From assembly GCF_001411555.2 (NCBI RefSeq), contig NC_049911.1:4340001-4404000 (forward strand): a DNA stretch of 64,000 nt, read 5' to 3'. The stretch's first letter is position 1, and every line of letters starts with the position of its first letter. Below are positions 23,926 to 36,000 of this stretch, in pieces. The stretch comes from Juglans regia. Its lineage: Eukaryota > Streptophyta > Magnoliopsida > Fagales > Juglandaceae. A model generated the notes under the pieces. The model worked only from the letters and a program-made list of their open reading frames with translations. It did no database searches and was not told the origin of the DNA. The position numbers were made by a program, and so were the translations under genes.

Positions 23926-25157
23926 CCCAATGAAAAAGCGGGCTTCAACTAACATGTTCACAATGTACAACCCATAAACAATGTCAACAAATCAACCAAA
24001 GAATACCAAAAATATATGCCAACCAAATGCACACATTAGGCAACTCAATATATAATCTTTTAACAAGAGATATACCTTTGTTCAGCCACATCAGCATATT
24101 ACCAAAAATTTGCAACAATTCAAAAATAGATCAGTTCTATATACAATCCAGTTTCTTGCACATGGATTCATAAAATTTATTAGGAAGCTCTTGATACATT
24201 TATCTACTCAAACAAAATATGTAAGCTTTCCCATCACTAACATATAAATAAAACAGAGTTAACATACTAATAAAACAAAGTGCAGGAAGAGGAGATCAAG
24301 ATGCATGGAAGGAATGTTGAAAACCAAGAACTCACATAGACACAATCTCAAAATCATTTTTAAAACAGTTTAAAAAACATTGGCTTCCAAAATCAAGCTT
24401 AGAATCACATAGACAAAATCAAGCTCATAATCATTTTTAAAACAATTTCAAAAACATCCACAACATCGAGATACAACCTAATCTGACCTAAGAAAAACAG
24501 GCACATTCTAATATAATGCAAACAACATTGCAACATCATCTACTAAACCAATGGACACGTTTTGGGATTAAGGCAAGTTCAAATCAAATATAATCTGGTT
24601 TTGGGATTAAGACACATTTTCAATTTTCTCAGTAATTAAGAAACACAAATCTCGTACCAAGACATTAGATATACATACCAAAACTAACTTTTGAAATCTA
24701 GTTTTTGGTCTCATACCTAGGTATGTATTTACTTAGGTATGTATGATCAAAAACTAGGTTTTAAGAACCAGATTATGATAGGTATGATCAAAATTAATTT
24801 GGTTTCAAAAGTTATGATCGAAAGGAAATGTCTGCACAATAAGTAATCATAGGTATGTATGATCATACCTACCAAAACACGATGATAAAACCTAAGAACC
24901 AAATTTGGTTTTTAATACATAACACGATATGAAATTGTGCCAGAAAAACCAACACACGATACGAAACTTAATACATGATAATACAAGATTACTTATTTAC
25001 ACAATTATTTATTCATCTCAAAACTAGAAATTAAAAACCTAAGTAAATACATATCAGATAAAAAACCTAAATTCAAAACCTAACTTTTGAAAACCACAAA
25101 ATCAAAATATATCCACAACACAAAATTAATCAACTGCATAATTATTGAAACTGCTAC

Positions 25158-25202
<45 letters not shown>

Positions 25203-25640
25203 CCAGTGATTAAGAACGAATACTCATTCGCCTCGATGAAAAATCATAGAGAAGAGAACGATGGCTTAGGATTAGGGCTCGAACCAAAAAATGGGGGTTA
25301 AACGAAAAAAAAAAGAGGACGAAGACTTTAGGGTTCATAACAAAAAATGGGAGCTTTTAGGTGGAAGAGAGAACTAGAATCGATGGCCTAAAGAGAAGAG
25401 AATGGATGAGTCTAAGTACAGAGTAGGCATGCGAAGAAGAGAAGCAGAGAAGAGAGAATGCAAAACTGTGCATTTCTTCAAAAAATTTCATTCAAGTTCA
25501 GATCCCACCCAAAACTCATTCACATCAAGTAAAACCAAAACGAGCCGTTTCATTAAACCATTCCATGTCAACTTTGGTCGGTGCACTTCGATGTGCAAAT
25601 TCGCCTGAAAGAAGAGTTTTCCTCTGACAGAAGTGTAGTC
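23926..25640. other. AT-rich flank of the GRF remnant, with GA microsatellite
   Basis: No coding frame is recognisable. An uninterrupted GA repeat lies at 25160-25200. A locally inverted repeat at about 24697-24770 (TAGTTTTTGGTC against GATCAAAAACTA) could form a hairpin. Two similar purine-rich words near 25225-25390 (GAAGAGAACGATGGC and related) repeat at short distance. The section may be part of the same repetitive unit as the GRF pseudogene. Confidence 0.4.
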
Positions 25641-26600
25641 TGAAAAGGGGTGGCGACACGACACTCAATCCAAAATCAACGCGATACAAAATTATCAGTG
25701 TAGATTTGATGTTAATGAGTTCGGATCAAAACGAGTTAGTCGTTAATACATGATTTATAAACGGATCATTAACGAGTCAATCCACTTAATACAATACCAA
25801 CCGTTATAACCTGTTTAAATTTTTACTGACAATCACAATTTTATTTTTATTGAATTGTATTATTAGTATTTTTTAATATACTTACATTTTTATTATTGGT
25901 ATTGTAATTCTGAATTTATACTCATATTTGTTAATATTTAGATTGTAATATTTTTTTATTATAAGTTAAAATTTGAAAAATATGGAGCTTAATGTTAGAT
26001 CTCAACTCATATATAAGCTAAGCTCAAGCCGAGTTGTAAGATATTTGAGCCAAGTTTAGACGGTTTCAACTTGCCTAAACTCGACTCAAATGCAACCAAC
26101 CATACATGCTGCTTTAGTTTTTGAACTTGGGTGAAGTTAAATTTATCAATCATATGCGTTTCTCTCCTTGAGTTATTGTTGAAATCTAAGAGCTTTAAAT
26201 TAAAGATACGATACATAAATAGGCTGACTATAGTATTTATTGCTACTCTCATAAAGCTTTCGGGAAATAATAAATATTTAATATATCCTTTGTTAATAAA
26301 TATTCAATGTCTTTTGTTAATAAGTATTTAATAAATACAAGCTAGTTGAGTTTTTGAGTTCCTTTGTTAAATTTATCAATTATATGCATTTCTCTCCTCG
26401 AGTTATTGTTAAAATCTAAGAGCTTTAAATTAAAGATACGATACATAAATAGGCTGATTATAGTATTTATTCCTACTCTCATCAAATTTATAGGAAATAA
26501 TAAATATTTAACAAATGTCCTAAAGTGAATCATCAAGTTAAGTTCTTGCAGTTTTGATAAGAAGTTAAGTAGATTTGTTATAATATTAATTTTTATAACA
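25640..26600. repeat. Repeat-rich segment with a 146-bp direct repeat
   Basis: Positions 26136-26281 and 26366-26511 are direct repeats of about 146 bases at a 230-base spacing, with roughly ten differences. Upstream, 25650-26110 contains Asp/Glu-codon-free, low-complexity sequence with words such as CTCAAGCCGAG and AAACTCGACTCAA that recur in plant class II elements. I cannot assign a family. The direct repeat shows a local tandem duplication inside what is probably old transposon sequence. Confidence 0.6.
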
Positions 26601-26786
26601 AAAATACAATTCTAATATGAAACGGGTATCTGAAAAATCAAATCCATGAATTGCAATAAACGCAAGTCTCCAAAACCATTGCTCTGGACAGAAGTGATAT
26701 TGATGGTAGCTACAGGTCTCCAAAATCATTTCTAAATAGCATTCATATCACAGAACCAGCAACCAAACAAGTTTTTTGTTACACTA

Positions 26787-26870
26787 GGCCCCCTGTTTGG
26801 ATAGTGAGATGAGACGGCTATCTATTTAAGATGAGATGAGTTGAGATGATTTCTCAATCCAAACGGGGCA
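26787..26870. mobile_element. Short MITE with TA target duplication
   Basis: An 84-base element starts GGCCCCCTGTTTGGAT and ends ATCCAAACGGGGCA, giving terminal inverted repeats of about 14 bases. The paralogous block B lacks it: ACACTA joins directly to AGCATGCC near 36551. That empty site shows the insertion happened after the duplication, with TA flanking both ends. The TA duplication points to a Tc1/mariner-like (or, less likely, PIF-like) mover. Confidence 0.8.
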
Positions 26871-27659
26871 TAAACATGCCTTTGTTCTTTCATAAGAAAT
26901 AAAGGCAATTAATTGCATACTTCAGTCTGATTCCAGAATCCAGATAGGTCAACAATCAATCTCACACATGCACAGCAACTTTTGTTGGGTTTTTGTCGTT
27001 CAGAAGGCTGTATGAATACTAATTTTGCTTATACAGAACCAGCTGAGAGCCTGAGCCTTTCTAATGGAAAAAACTGAATCAGGGAGAGAAGTAAATACTG
27101 ACGTAAGTTGACAACGAGATGGCCAAATGCAAATTCAGGAATCACTCAAGTCTATGAAACAATAAATTGTTAGAAATAAGAGAAGCTGGTGTACCAATCG
27201 CTTCTCTAGATTTGAAAAACCTTCAAATACCAGAGAAAATGTAGCTCCGACCCTTGACACCATCATTTTATATCTGAGGTTCTTAATAGTGCCTGACATT
27301 GTGTTTCACCCCTTTTTTTCTTTTCACTACATTATATAACCGAATATAGAGTTTTCTTAATTCCTTGGTCTGTAACCGAGGGTTTATTTTTGTCACAAGA
27401 CATTCTTCAACAATCACCTTGGTTAAATAGAGCATGAGATAATATTACTATAAAAATTACTAAAAAAATTGTCACAGCAAAAGACATTTTGAATATTTTT
27501 TTCTCATAGTCATAGTTTTATTACTGGCAACATCTTACATAAAGATGCAGAGAGGAAGAGAGTGACTCGATGATATCATATAAATCACAAAACCCATAAC
27601 AAAATACTGCTAATCCAGACTCTTCCATCAACTTATTCAGAATAACAGAGATTAATGGC

Positions 27660-28238
27660 CTATGGTGCAGCCTTTGGTTTGGAGACTGGGAAATCAGAAG
27701 CTCCACCAGAGTTGGCAGCAACAGATGGCGCAGAACCCTGGGCCAGACGCTCCGCCATGTTCTTGAGTACTTTTCCCCTAAGTTCTGCCATTGCAGCATG
27801 CTGGATCTTCAGCTCCTCAAAGCTGAGTTCCTCAATTGGAGTAACAAACCAGCTGCTTACCTGGCCTTCCTTCTTCATCTGCTCTAGTTTCTCCCCTCGT
27901 TTCTTTTCAGCTTCCAATTGCTCAAGCAGATCAGAATATTGCTTCTTCAGGTCACAAAGGACTCTCTCTTGGTGAGCCTCTGCTTCCAGAATTGACACAG
28001 CATCTGGCTTCCCACGGTGGCCAAGCATGTTTATTACATCCTCAACAGAGTGATGACCACAGGAGAACACCTTCCCACCAGGAGAGAAGATGATATTGTC
28101 GGTCTCAACAGCACATATGGTACAAAGTTCACCGGCCTTCTTGAAGAGGCCAGATCGTCGTTTTGAGAAAGAAACCTGCTGAGCACTTGCTCCTTGCATC
28201 GTCTTCTTTTGAGTCTTTTTGCCGCCCATGTTCATCAT
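27660..28238 (-). CDS. Type I (M-alpha, AGL61/62-like) MADS-box protein, copy A
   Basis: A 192-residue, single-exon product. Residues about 5-65 form a MADS domain with the highly conserved core VSFSKRRSGLFKKAGELCTI and NIIFSPGGKVFSCGHHSVEDVI. This pattern, ending in G-x-P/H-S-V-E-x-V-I, is typical of M-alpha proteins such as AGL61 and AGL62, which act in central cell and endosperm development. The extreme N-terminus (GGKKTQKKTMQ) deviates from the usual G-R-x-K-I start of the DNA-binding helix, so DNA contacts may differ. Residues about 80-130 are a charged coiled coil with LKKQYSDLLEQLEAEKKRGEKLEQM, probably for dimerisation. A TATA box lies 66 bases upstream of the start. Intact paralogue at 37314-37892. 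No intron, as usual for type I genes. Confidence 0.92.
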   Translation of the reverse strand: MMNMGGKKTQKKTMQGASAQQVSFSKRRSGLFKKAGELCTICAVETDNIIFSPGGKVFSCGHHSVEDVINMLGHRGKPDAVSILEAEAHQERVLCDLKKQYSDLLEQLEAEKKRGEKLEQMKKEGQVSSWFVTPIEELSFEELKIQHAAMAELRGKVLKNMAERLAQGSAPSVAANSGGASDFPVSKPKAAP

Positions 28239-28303
28239 ACTTCCACTTTACAGAAGTACTTGAAGAGCGATGTGTCTTGAGAAATTCTGAGGAGGGATGC
28301 TGG

Positions 28304-28310
28304 ATTTATA
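28304..28310 (-). promoter_or_regulatory. TATA box of MADS copy A
   Basis: On the minus strand the sequence reads CCTATAAATCC, 66 bases upstream of the ATG at 28238. The same box stands at the equivalent place before copy B, with surrounding bases conserved, which supports a real core promoter. Confidence 0.7.
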
Positions 28311-28639
28311 GGGCTTTGATGCCTTAACCAACCCTCAAACCTATTTAATTCTCATTTCTTACCAGTTGTCCACATTTCTTTCCATTTATTATCTCTGTGA
28401 TATGAAATTATGAGAGAATCTTATCATTCCTGTGGATGAATAATGACAGTTCCAAATATCGTATGTTCTTAATTCGCAAGGGGAAAAGTATAATTGAATG
28501 TTAGTAAGCAGGCTAGAATATGAGTTAATTCCTCAATAAGCCTACAAAGTTATTTAAAGAGATGAGTAATGCCAATTCATTTATTGAAACTTCTCATTTA
28601 CTATTTTGGAAGTCTCGAGCATAACAAATGGTTCAGAAA

Positions 28640-28803
28640 AATGATATTTGCAGTCATAGGATATGCAATCCCCATGCACACCCTTTGAAAAAAGTAGGTG
28701 AATCTGGGACCCACATGAAAAAATTATTTTTTTAATGGTGGACCCTACTTTTTTTCAAAATGAGTGCGCGGGGCTTGCAAACTCTATGACTGTATCTAGC
28801 ATT
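28640..28803. mobile_element. Foldback MITE present only in block A
   Basis: About 164 bases with long imperfect inverted repeats. The left end reads AATGATATTTGCAGTCATAG, and the right end, inverted, reads AATGCTAGATACAGTCATAG. The arms continue inward (CCTTTGAAAAAAGTAGG against its complement near 28743). Block B passes from GGTTCATAAAT directly to CTTTTTATAG at the same place, so the element inserted into A after duplication. A diverged relative lies at about 51195-51383. Confidence 0.75.
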
Positions 28804-28809
28804 ACTCGA

Positions 28810-29200
28810 TCTTTTTATAGGTAAACTTAAATTTTATAGATAATAGTAATATATTAATATGCACCAAGTACACAAGACATATACAAGAGAAAGCACCTAG
28901 TTAAGAACTAAAAAAGATAAAAGAAAGACATGGAGACTTGTAAGTATGAAAAAAAGACATGGAGACTTATAATTATGAAAAAATAGTTAGTCCAAGAAAA
29001 TCAATAGCTATTGGTCACAAAAACAAAGTATGAAAAAAAGACTTCTAATTTCATCCATTGATTACAAATGGCTGATAAATTAGAATGTATAATAGTTATG
29101 ATTACAGGGATACTAATAAAGTGGTCCAACTCATCCTTGGACACGAAAAAAGCGTGAAAACAGTTCATATACAGTAATTTAACGCTTCATGTTCATCTTG
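28810..29200 (-). mobile_element. Old LINE 3'-end remnant in block A
   Basis: Read on the minus strand, the segment ends with a typical plant L1 tail: a word like CTTGTGTACTTGGTGC, then an AT-rich stretch, then ACCTATAAAAAGA. It is shared with block B at 38286-38680, so it predates the duplication. No reverse-transcriptase frame is readable. Confidence 0.4.
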
Positions 29201-29771
29201 AACAACCAGACTTGTGAAATTCCTTAATGAAAAAAGTTATTTTATTATGAGCTTTAAAAAAGGTAAGAACATAAAAACCAGAAAAAGATAGGTAATCTTT
29301 CATGCCTCCAGTAATTATCTAGAGTTGTTTTGATGTTTCTATACTCTGGTAACTGAAAAGAAATCATAAGCACTGGCAAACCACGTGCCATCAGATTGTG
29401 ATAAGGAATTAGCAAGGCAAGTTTCATGTCAATCAAGCAGTGGTTAGCCCAAAATTCTGAAGGATTTGCAATCACATGAAACTAATTTTTCAAAGATTAT
29501 AAATTCCTTTCCTTGCTTGGAAAAGCCTTCCTTTTTCAAACAAATGGTCCTGGAGTTCCTTAAGGCCTTAACCTCCTCTTATAACTCATATTTTCTAGGC
29601 CCCTCAACTTCTGAAACGGGGAAAAATGTATTATTCACTGCCCCCCAGCAGTGTAAGGATCCATGAAGTTTTTGCGGTGGTCTCCAATGTACCAACGTAT
29701 ATGAGTTGGATCCAAGTTCGTTTTGGTTAGATTTCCTTCACCCTGGAAACAATGTCCGTGGACCAGCATTT

Positions 29772-29859
29772 TGCCAGAAAATAATATATATATATATCTT
29801 TCAAGAATTATGCCAGAAAATAATATATATATATATATATATATATCTTTCAAGAATTA
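29772..29859. repeat. Tandem duplication with AT microsatellite
   Basis: The unit TGCCAGAAAATAA, an AT run and ATCTTTCAAGAATTA occurs twice in a row (29772-29810 and about 29811-29859), with the AT run longer in the second unit. Block B has only one diverged copy (about 39102-39138), so the duplication is specific to block A. Confidence 0.75.
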
Positions 29860-32081
29860 TTGTATAGAGAACAAGCACGGCCTAGGTTTATAAACAGACA
29901 ATATATGCGTGGAATTTCAACAAACCCTGAAGGTTAAACTTTAGGGTTGTTTTCCATGTTGGTTCATTTACTGACTTTGATTAAGTTGTTAAATATAATG
30001 AAGAACCATTTCTGCCTCAGATTTATTGACTCCATACTTACAAATAGAGCGAGAGGAGAGACAGAGAGCTTTTTTTCCTTTCAAAAAATAAATTATACTG
30101 ATAAGAAGGTGCTTGTTAGTTTTTTTTAAACATGTCCAGTATGACTACAACCAAGGATTAACAACCTACTTGGTATCCTAAGTTTGAGATGACAGATTCG
30201 AACTAGATGAGTTGGGATATTATAGCCTTCTTATATAACCTGAGGCTTTTATTAAGGCCAATCTAACTTTTTTTCCCTTGGACTAAGCTGACTGGACCAA
30301 CGTAAATTGGCCTCATACAGTACAATTTCTACTCTCCATACATTATTGTATCTCTTTTACCTTTAGAGCCATTATCCAATTGTCACCAATTTGCATCTCA
30401 TTTGTTGGGGCTGAAGAACTCACCTTTTTAAAGAAGAGAACAAAGTTATCAAAGTTTTCTGATAGTACCAAGGAAAGAAAGAGCGGTGCTGTTTGCAAGT
30501 AAAGTCATCTAAGTGGCCATCCTTTGAAGTTCATTCTCGTTATTTCTTCCAAATTATAAAACTAGGATAGAATAAATGTGAAGAGGTTATGTATGAAATA
30601 CGCCAACTCCATTATATCAAATGCCATACATTAACTCATTAGCAAATGCACAAAAAAAGAAGGATGATGCAAAGATAGTAAAATTAAAACTTTTAATGTT
30701 GCACATTACACCTTCATTAAAACCCAACTGTCAAGATTGTGCCACGTTACCTATTTTCGTTAATTTTAAAGGTTAGAATTGAATGACAATGCAAAGTGTA
30801 AATATTTTATAGTTGGAATGTCTAATGTGTCGGTTTTGGTAATTTGGGGCTTAAAATGTATAACCCTAATAGTGTGAGTCCACAATGTGCATTTTCTCCC
30901 AATGGTTATACTAATGGCTAAAACAATATGCCTAAACAATCTACGTCACATCAACAAACAAGGCCAGCATGCAAGCCTAGAGATGACTTGTATGGGAGTG
31001 TGCATCAGAGTTTATGCCTTCTTGCACAAGAACATTAATGGGGAGTCAAATTTTCAGTAATTACTGTAACCAGCATCAATGACTTCAGGAAGGTCCCTCT
31101 AGGAATTGGAAAGAAGCGACATGTCCGTCTCCAAAGTCAGATCTTCTTTTGTTGAGGCCACCTCTCTTACTAAAACCAGAACTAAACCATAAGGTGGGCT
31201 ACCATGGGATTTTAATTTACAAAGTGGAAACCTGAAATACTTTGTCCCAATATCATCAACACAACTAGCCAAATCATTTCAGTGCCATTGTTATGTTTAT
31301 GTAGTCCATGGTTGACGCCAAATCAAAAAGGCTTTATAAATGACAAGGACACCTATCTTATGTATTCAAGGAAAATGATTAGAAGAGAGCACTTGTGATC
31401 AGATTTGACTTACATATTTGAACTCGGATCAATTTAAGTTTAGTCAAATTGCAACTTCCTCCAATACTTCAGAGTTCAAAAAGAGACAAATGGCACATAT
31501 CAGCATCTTTCCTTGGGCTGATTTTGTTTTCCATGGTCAGTATCGGTCGACTGCATTTTGCTTATCGTTACCTCTGCCATTTTTGAATTAGATAGTCTAG
31601 CAGTCAAACTCTTCAATTCAATACTCTCCAACGAAAATAATTGTGAAGCTTATTCTTCTTCTGAATGATTTTGCTTTCTTCTATATTCTGCCTCGTTTGT
31701 GAGTTCTTCTTTCAGTTATTGCTAAAAAATTATATTAAACGACATATCTCTTCTAACATTATAATGATCCTGGTAGGCGAAAGAATATAATTTCTCACCC
31801 CGGCTGAGTCGTAATTTTTCAATAAAAATGACATCTTCTCGTAATTGTGGCCCAGTCAACAAACAAATAAACCCAAAAACGAAAAGTTCTTATGAAGAGA
31901 TCACGTATCACAAGAAAGTCCAGAAAACACAAGAGCAACCTGGAATCAAACTCGACCCACCGTAAAGAACTAAAAGAAAAACAACAATAAACATAGATTA
32001 TGAATTCAAAGAAAAAAGTAATCAGGACGTAGAAAATAGTTTCATACGATCTATGTAACTACGTTATAAGCAGCGTAAAGC

Positions 32082-32222
32082 TTACATGAAATCGGAGATG
32101 TCAAAAGCATTCGCCAAGCCAGTGATCAAATTAAGCGACTTCCAAGGAACCCACTAAGAAGAAGCCATTGGTAAGTTAGGCAACGGCAAGCAGGCATTCT
32201 GCTCGGTCGGTTCGTGTTCCAT
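32082..32222 (-). pseudogene. Candidate short exon, block A copy with nonsense codon
   Basis: The frame from the ATG at 32222 aligns with the intact frame at 49199-49342 over its whole length with one three-base deletion. It has a TAG in place of a serine codon after MASS. A GTAAGC donor-like word sits at the same place in both copies, directly after GATTTCAT. The preserved frame (indel of three) suggests past coding use; the stop suggests loss here. Product unknown. Confidence 0.35.
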
Positions 32223-33029
32223 ATTATGAGCTGCTTTCGGGCAAAACCAATCTCTCTCTCTCTCTCTCTCTCAATTCGGATATTTTCCTGATAAAGAGTA
32301 CCTCAAATTTGCTAAGGTCCGGGCCGCCCTTCAGCGCTGTCAAAAGCGAGCTACAGAGTTTTAGAGACGAGAACTAAACGACGTGTAGTTTAGAGTCTTT
32401 GCCCAAACTTTCAATAGTAATAGAAATAAAAAAATAATAATAAAAAGATGAAAAAAATTAAAGCAGTTATGTGATGTAGTTTTAGTTATAGATGATTGGT
32501 AGAATTTTTCTGTAAATAATAATCATAGTAACATATGCATTGTATTATTTACCCAAAATTCGGCAAAAAATGTCTTTTTTTTTAAGGAAAATGATGGTAT
32601 GTCTTATGATTTTGTCCGCTTATGTTTTTTTTTCTTAATGATTAAGAAAATGACTATTAATATATTGATGTATTTTTTTATTTTTTAAAAATATTTAAAG
32701 ATATTTAAAAAATATGAAAAAAAAGAAAAAAAAAATGACATTTGGCCTAGGGGCAACAGCTGGGCAGCAGAGTAGCAATATCTTTGAAAGCTTTTACACC
32801 ACACACCATTCACATTGTATAATTTTATTTGAAATGTAAATTTTAAAATTTAAATCTTACAAATCAAATCATGTTATGTGAGTAGTGTGAAGTGTAAAAA
32901 CCTCTAAATAACATTACTCAATATAAAACCAATCATTAGATGTGTCTAATTAAAAAGTGAACTAACAAGATTAATCTATTTATTCAATTGTCATTGGTCT
33001 TGCTCATTTATTTGTCTTCCAATTAAAAC

Positions 33030-36000
33030 TTTCTAATATGGACAATAATTTGAGAATATTTTTTTATGTTGGGTATTTTGAAAGAATAATGTTACATAAT
33101 TATCTGAAAAAATTTATTATTCAAATGACCCTCTTGAAGTGGCACCACCATGTGATGCCACATGATTTATTAAAAAAATTAAACAAGTTTAAAAATATAA
33201 AAACAAAAAAGGACAAAGAAAATTTAGAAGCTCAGTTTTCATTCTTTTATATTTTTAGACACTTGATCAGCTTTTAATTTCGACTTCCAAGCGTAGAAGC
33301 TGTCAAAGTAATACAAGGGTAAATCCCAAGATCGAATTCACAGGGACAATGAGAATTTAGCAAACATTTCATTTTCGCAAGACCACATATTACCGTTTGG
33401 AGTGACACGAAAATTTAAAATAATAAGCAAAGAGAAATAAATTCCTAAACTTAACCACTAACAATATTTACACCTAAATGTGGATATTTACTAAGGGAGT
33501 GTAGAATGAATTATGAGTGAAATTGTCGGGACGTTCAAGCATAAGTAAAGCTGAAAATAAAAGAGAATCTATTTTTCTAAAATTGATAAGATTAAAGGGA
33601 TTTAAAGAAATCGTATGGAAGTTGACTTAAACTTGTAAGAAACAATTAAACAAACACTTGGGATGCAATTTTCACCCACTAATTTAGTGATGGATTTACT
33701 TCTCTTTTCATTTTCTCTCAACCATTCTCTCATTCCTAGAAATCATAATCGGATAATATAGCAATGAACCACAATTTTATTTTAATAAAACTACTTGACA
33801 AATTATATAACAATCATAGAAAGTGAAAGAAAAACATTAAAGTCATGTTACTTGTTCAAGTATCAATTGTGCCTTTACGTCTACAATTGATCTAAACCAA
33901 GAACAAAGAACTCTAATATTTTCTAGATGCACATTGAGATATAATCCATCAAGTTAATCATCAAAAGTACTAAATATTGAAGTAAATCCAATTCCAAATA
34001 GTCACGGGTTACTCATTGAATCCCAAGCTAAAAATCTAGCCTATCATCTCTAGATTAACAAAATGCTCAAGAAAATTAAAATCTAACATCATCATATACT
34101 GTTTCAAATGAAAGTTACTGAATAAAAATATATTGTATCATACAAATGTGCTGAAATCTGAAACTCAAAAGCATATAAACTTGCGGAAAATTAAAATGAA
34201 CTGGAAAAATAAATTGAAGAAGAAAAACCGAACGAAATTGGGATGAGAACGAAATACAAGAAAAAAAAACTGAAGGAAAACCGGCGCACGAATAAATTTT
34301 TCGTTTTATACTCTGCTTTGCGCACGCCTAAGCTACGCGTTTCATCTCCCTGCAGTGCGCACGCCTCAGCTATGCGTTTCACGTCCGCATCTCTTGCGTT
34401 TTGAGCCGGTGCTGTGAGTGGTTCTGCGTGAGTGCCCGCGTTTCGAGCGTGCGTCCGTATTTCGCGTCTCGCCTAACTCTCGTTCCACTTCGTCCGCTGC
34501 TGTGCGTTTCATTCCACTGCAGTGCGCACGTCTCTGCCCACCAGGCCTTGCTGCTGTGCGTTTCGTTCCAGCCCAGTACATGCGTCCGCGTTTCATGCCT
34601 CCCTCTCTTGCGTTTTGATCTGCTGCAGCTGTGCATTTCTTTTGTTGCTGGCATTAGGTACTTCCAATAATACCCATATAATTTTAATATCTTTTCCACA
34701 ATGCCCTGCAACATAAGTAAATTATCAGAATAAAATTTGAGATATTAATCAGAATTTAACATTGAGTCAAGTATTAAAAATCAATACATAATTAAGTGCT
34801 TAATTCATTTTTTGTTAAATAATTCATTCACTTAAGCAGCTTTATCATGTAATTTTTATCACTTTATCAATACTCTTTTAATTTGAATATTTTTTTTTAT
34901 TTTTAATAAACCACGTGACATTAAATGGTAGTATTACGTCAAGAATATCGTCTGAATGATAAATAAGTTTCAGATGACTAAATAGCAATACTTTAAATTG
35001 CTTTAAAATGAGGATTGCTAATGGCAAAATGAGGATAAACAACAACACTTATTGTATCCCGAAACCCAGAGCCTAGCTCTTGGCTCACAAGCAGTTCAAT
35101 CCAATTCCTTTTTATCTTTATTTTTATTTTTATGTGAATTTTCTCTTTTTTTCCTTGGAATTATATTTAACACTCGAACCATTAATTCTTCTATTAAATA
35201 ACCACTAAATCCATCTTTTGTTACACCAATTTGAAAGGGTTGTTAGAACGGTTGATGTGACACTATATGGCAACGTACCACTACCATACTTGATATAATA
35301 TTAGGACCATGACCATTATCATGTAATTGTGTCAATTCATTATAGTAATATTAATTTTATATAATAAATATTTAATTAAAATAATTATAAAAGAGTTGTA
35401 AATTTATTATTTTCCTACCTTACCAATTATAGTTATAATTTTCCAAATATAAATAATGCAAGCAATAAAAATCCAAATTGAATACTGTCACTGAATAAAA
35501 TAGCATGTATAAGTGTCATTATTATAATATTATCACTTTCCAACCTATGTGATACAAACTTGCCTTTCATGCCTTTGACAGCCAAGCATCTAATTATATA
35601 CTTTTTACCATTTTGTTCCAAGATCTTAATGCATTATAAAATGATAATTAGAAAAGGTTGAATTTATGTTTTTTTTTCCAAATAATATTTCTACAACATA
35701 ACATTTTTTTTTTACTTCCTTTTATCAAGTATGCTACAAAATATAGACTAAACATTGATATTATATATAAAAAAATATATATATATGTTGAATACTGCAC
35801 TTTCATTCCATTTTTATTCTATTGTGATGGTGGGACATTATCCTTAAACTATTAAGTCATGTTTGGTTATGCAATTCAGATGAAAAGAGATGAGATATTT
35901 TATTGAAAGTTGAATAAAATATTGTTATAATATTATTTTTATTTCAAGATTTGAAAAAGTTGAATTATTTATTATATTTTATGTAAAAATTTGAAAAAAA

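Larger units (their letters stand above)
26640..33030. repeat. Segmental duplication, block A (MADS copy 1)
   Basis: This block aligns collinearly with 36440-50690. Shared landmarks, A then B, are TTTCTAAATAGCATTCAT (26721 and 36501), the MADS gene (27660-28238 and 37314-37892), a LINE 3' remnant (28810 and 38286), TATATAACCTGAGG (30232 and 42925) and a candidate short exon (32082-32222 and 49199-49342). The similarity fades near 33010 and 50690 (GTGTCTAATTAAAAAGTGAACT). The two MADS stop codons are 9654 bases apart. Block A lacks the large insertions of block B. Confidence 0.88.

Noticed and set aside
34379..34716. Open frames of up to 111 codons in the GC-rich island
   Set aside because: The frames are open on both strands because of the GCGTTTC repeats, and they share no recognised domain.
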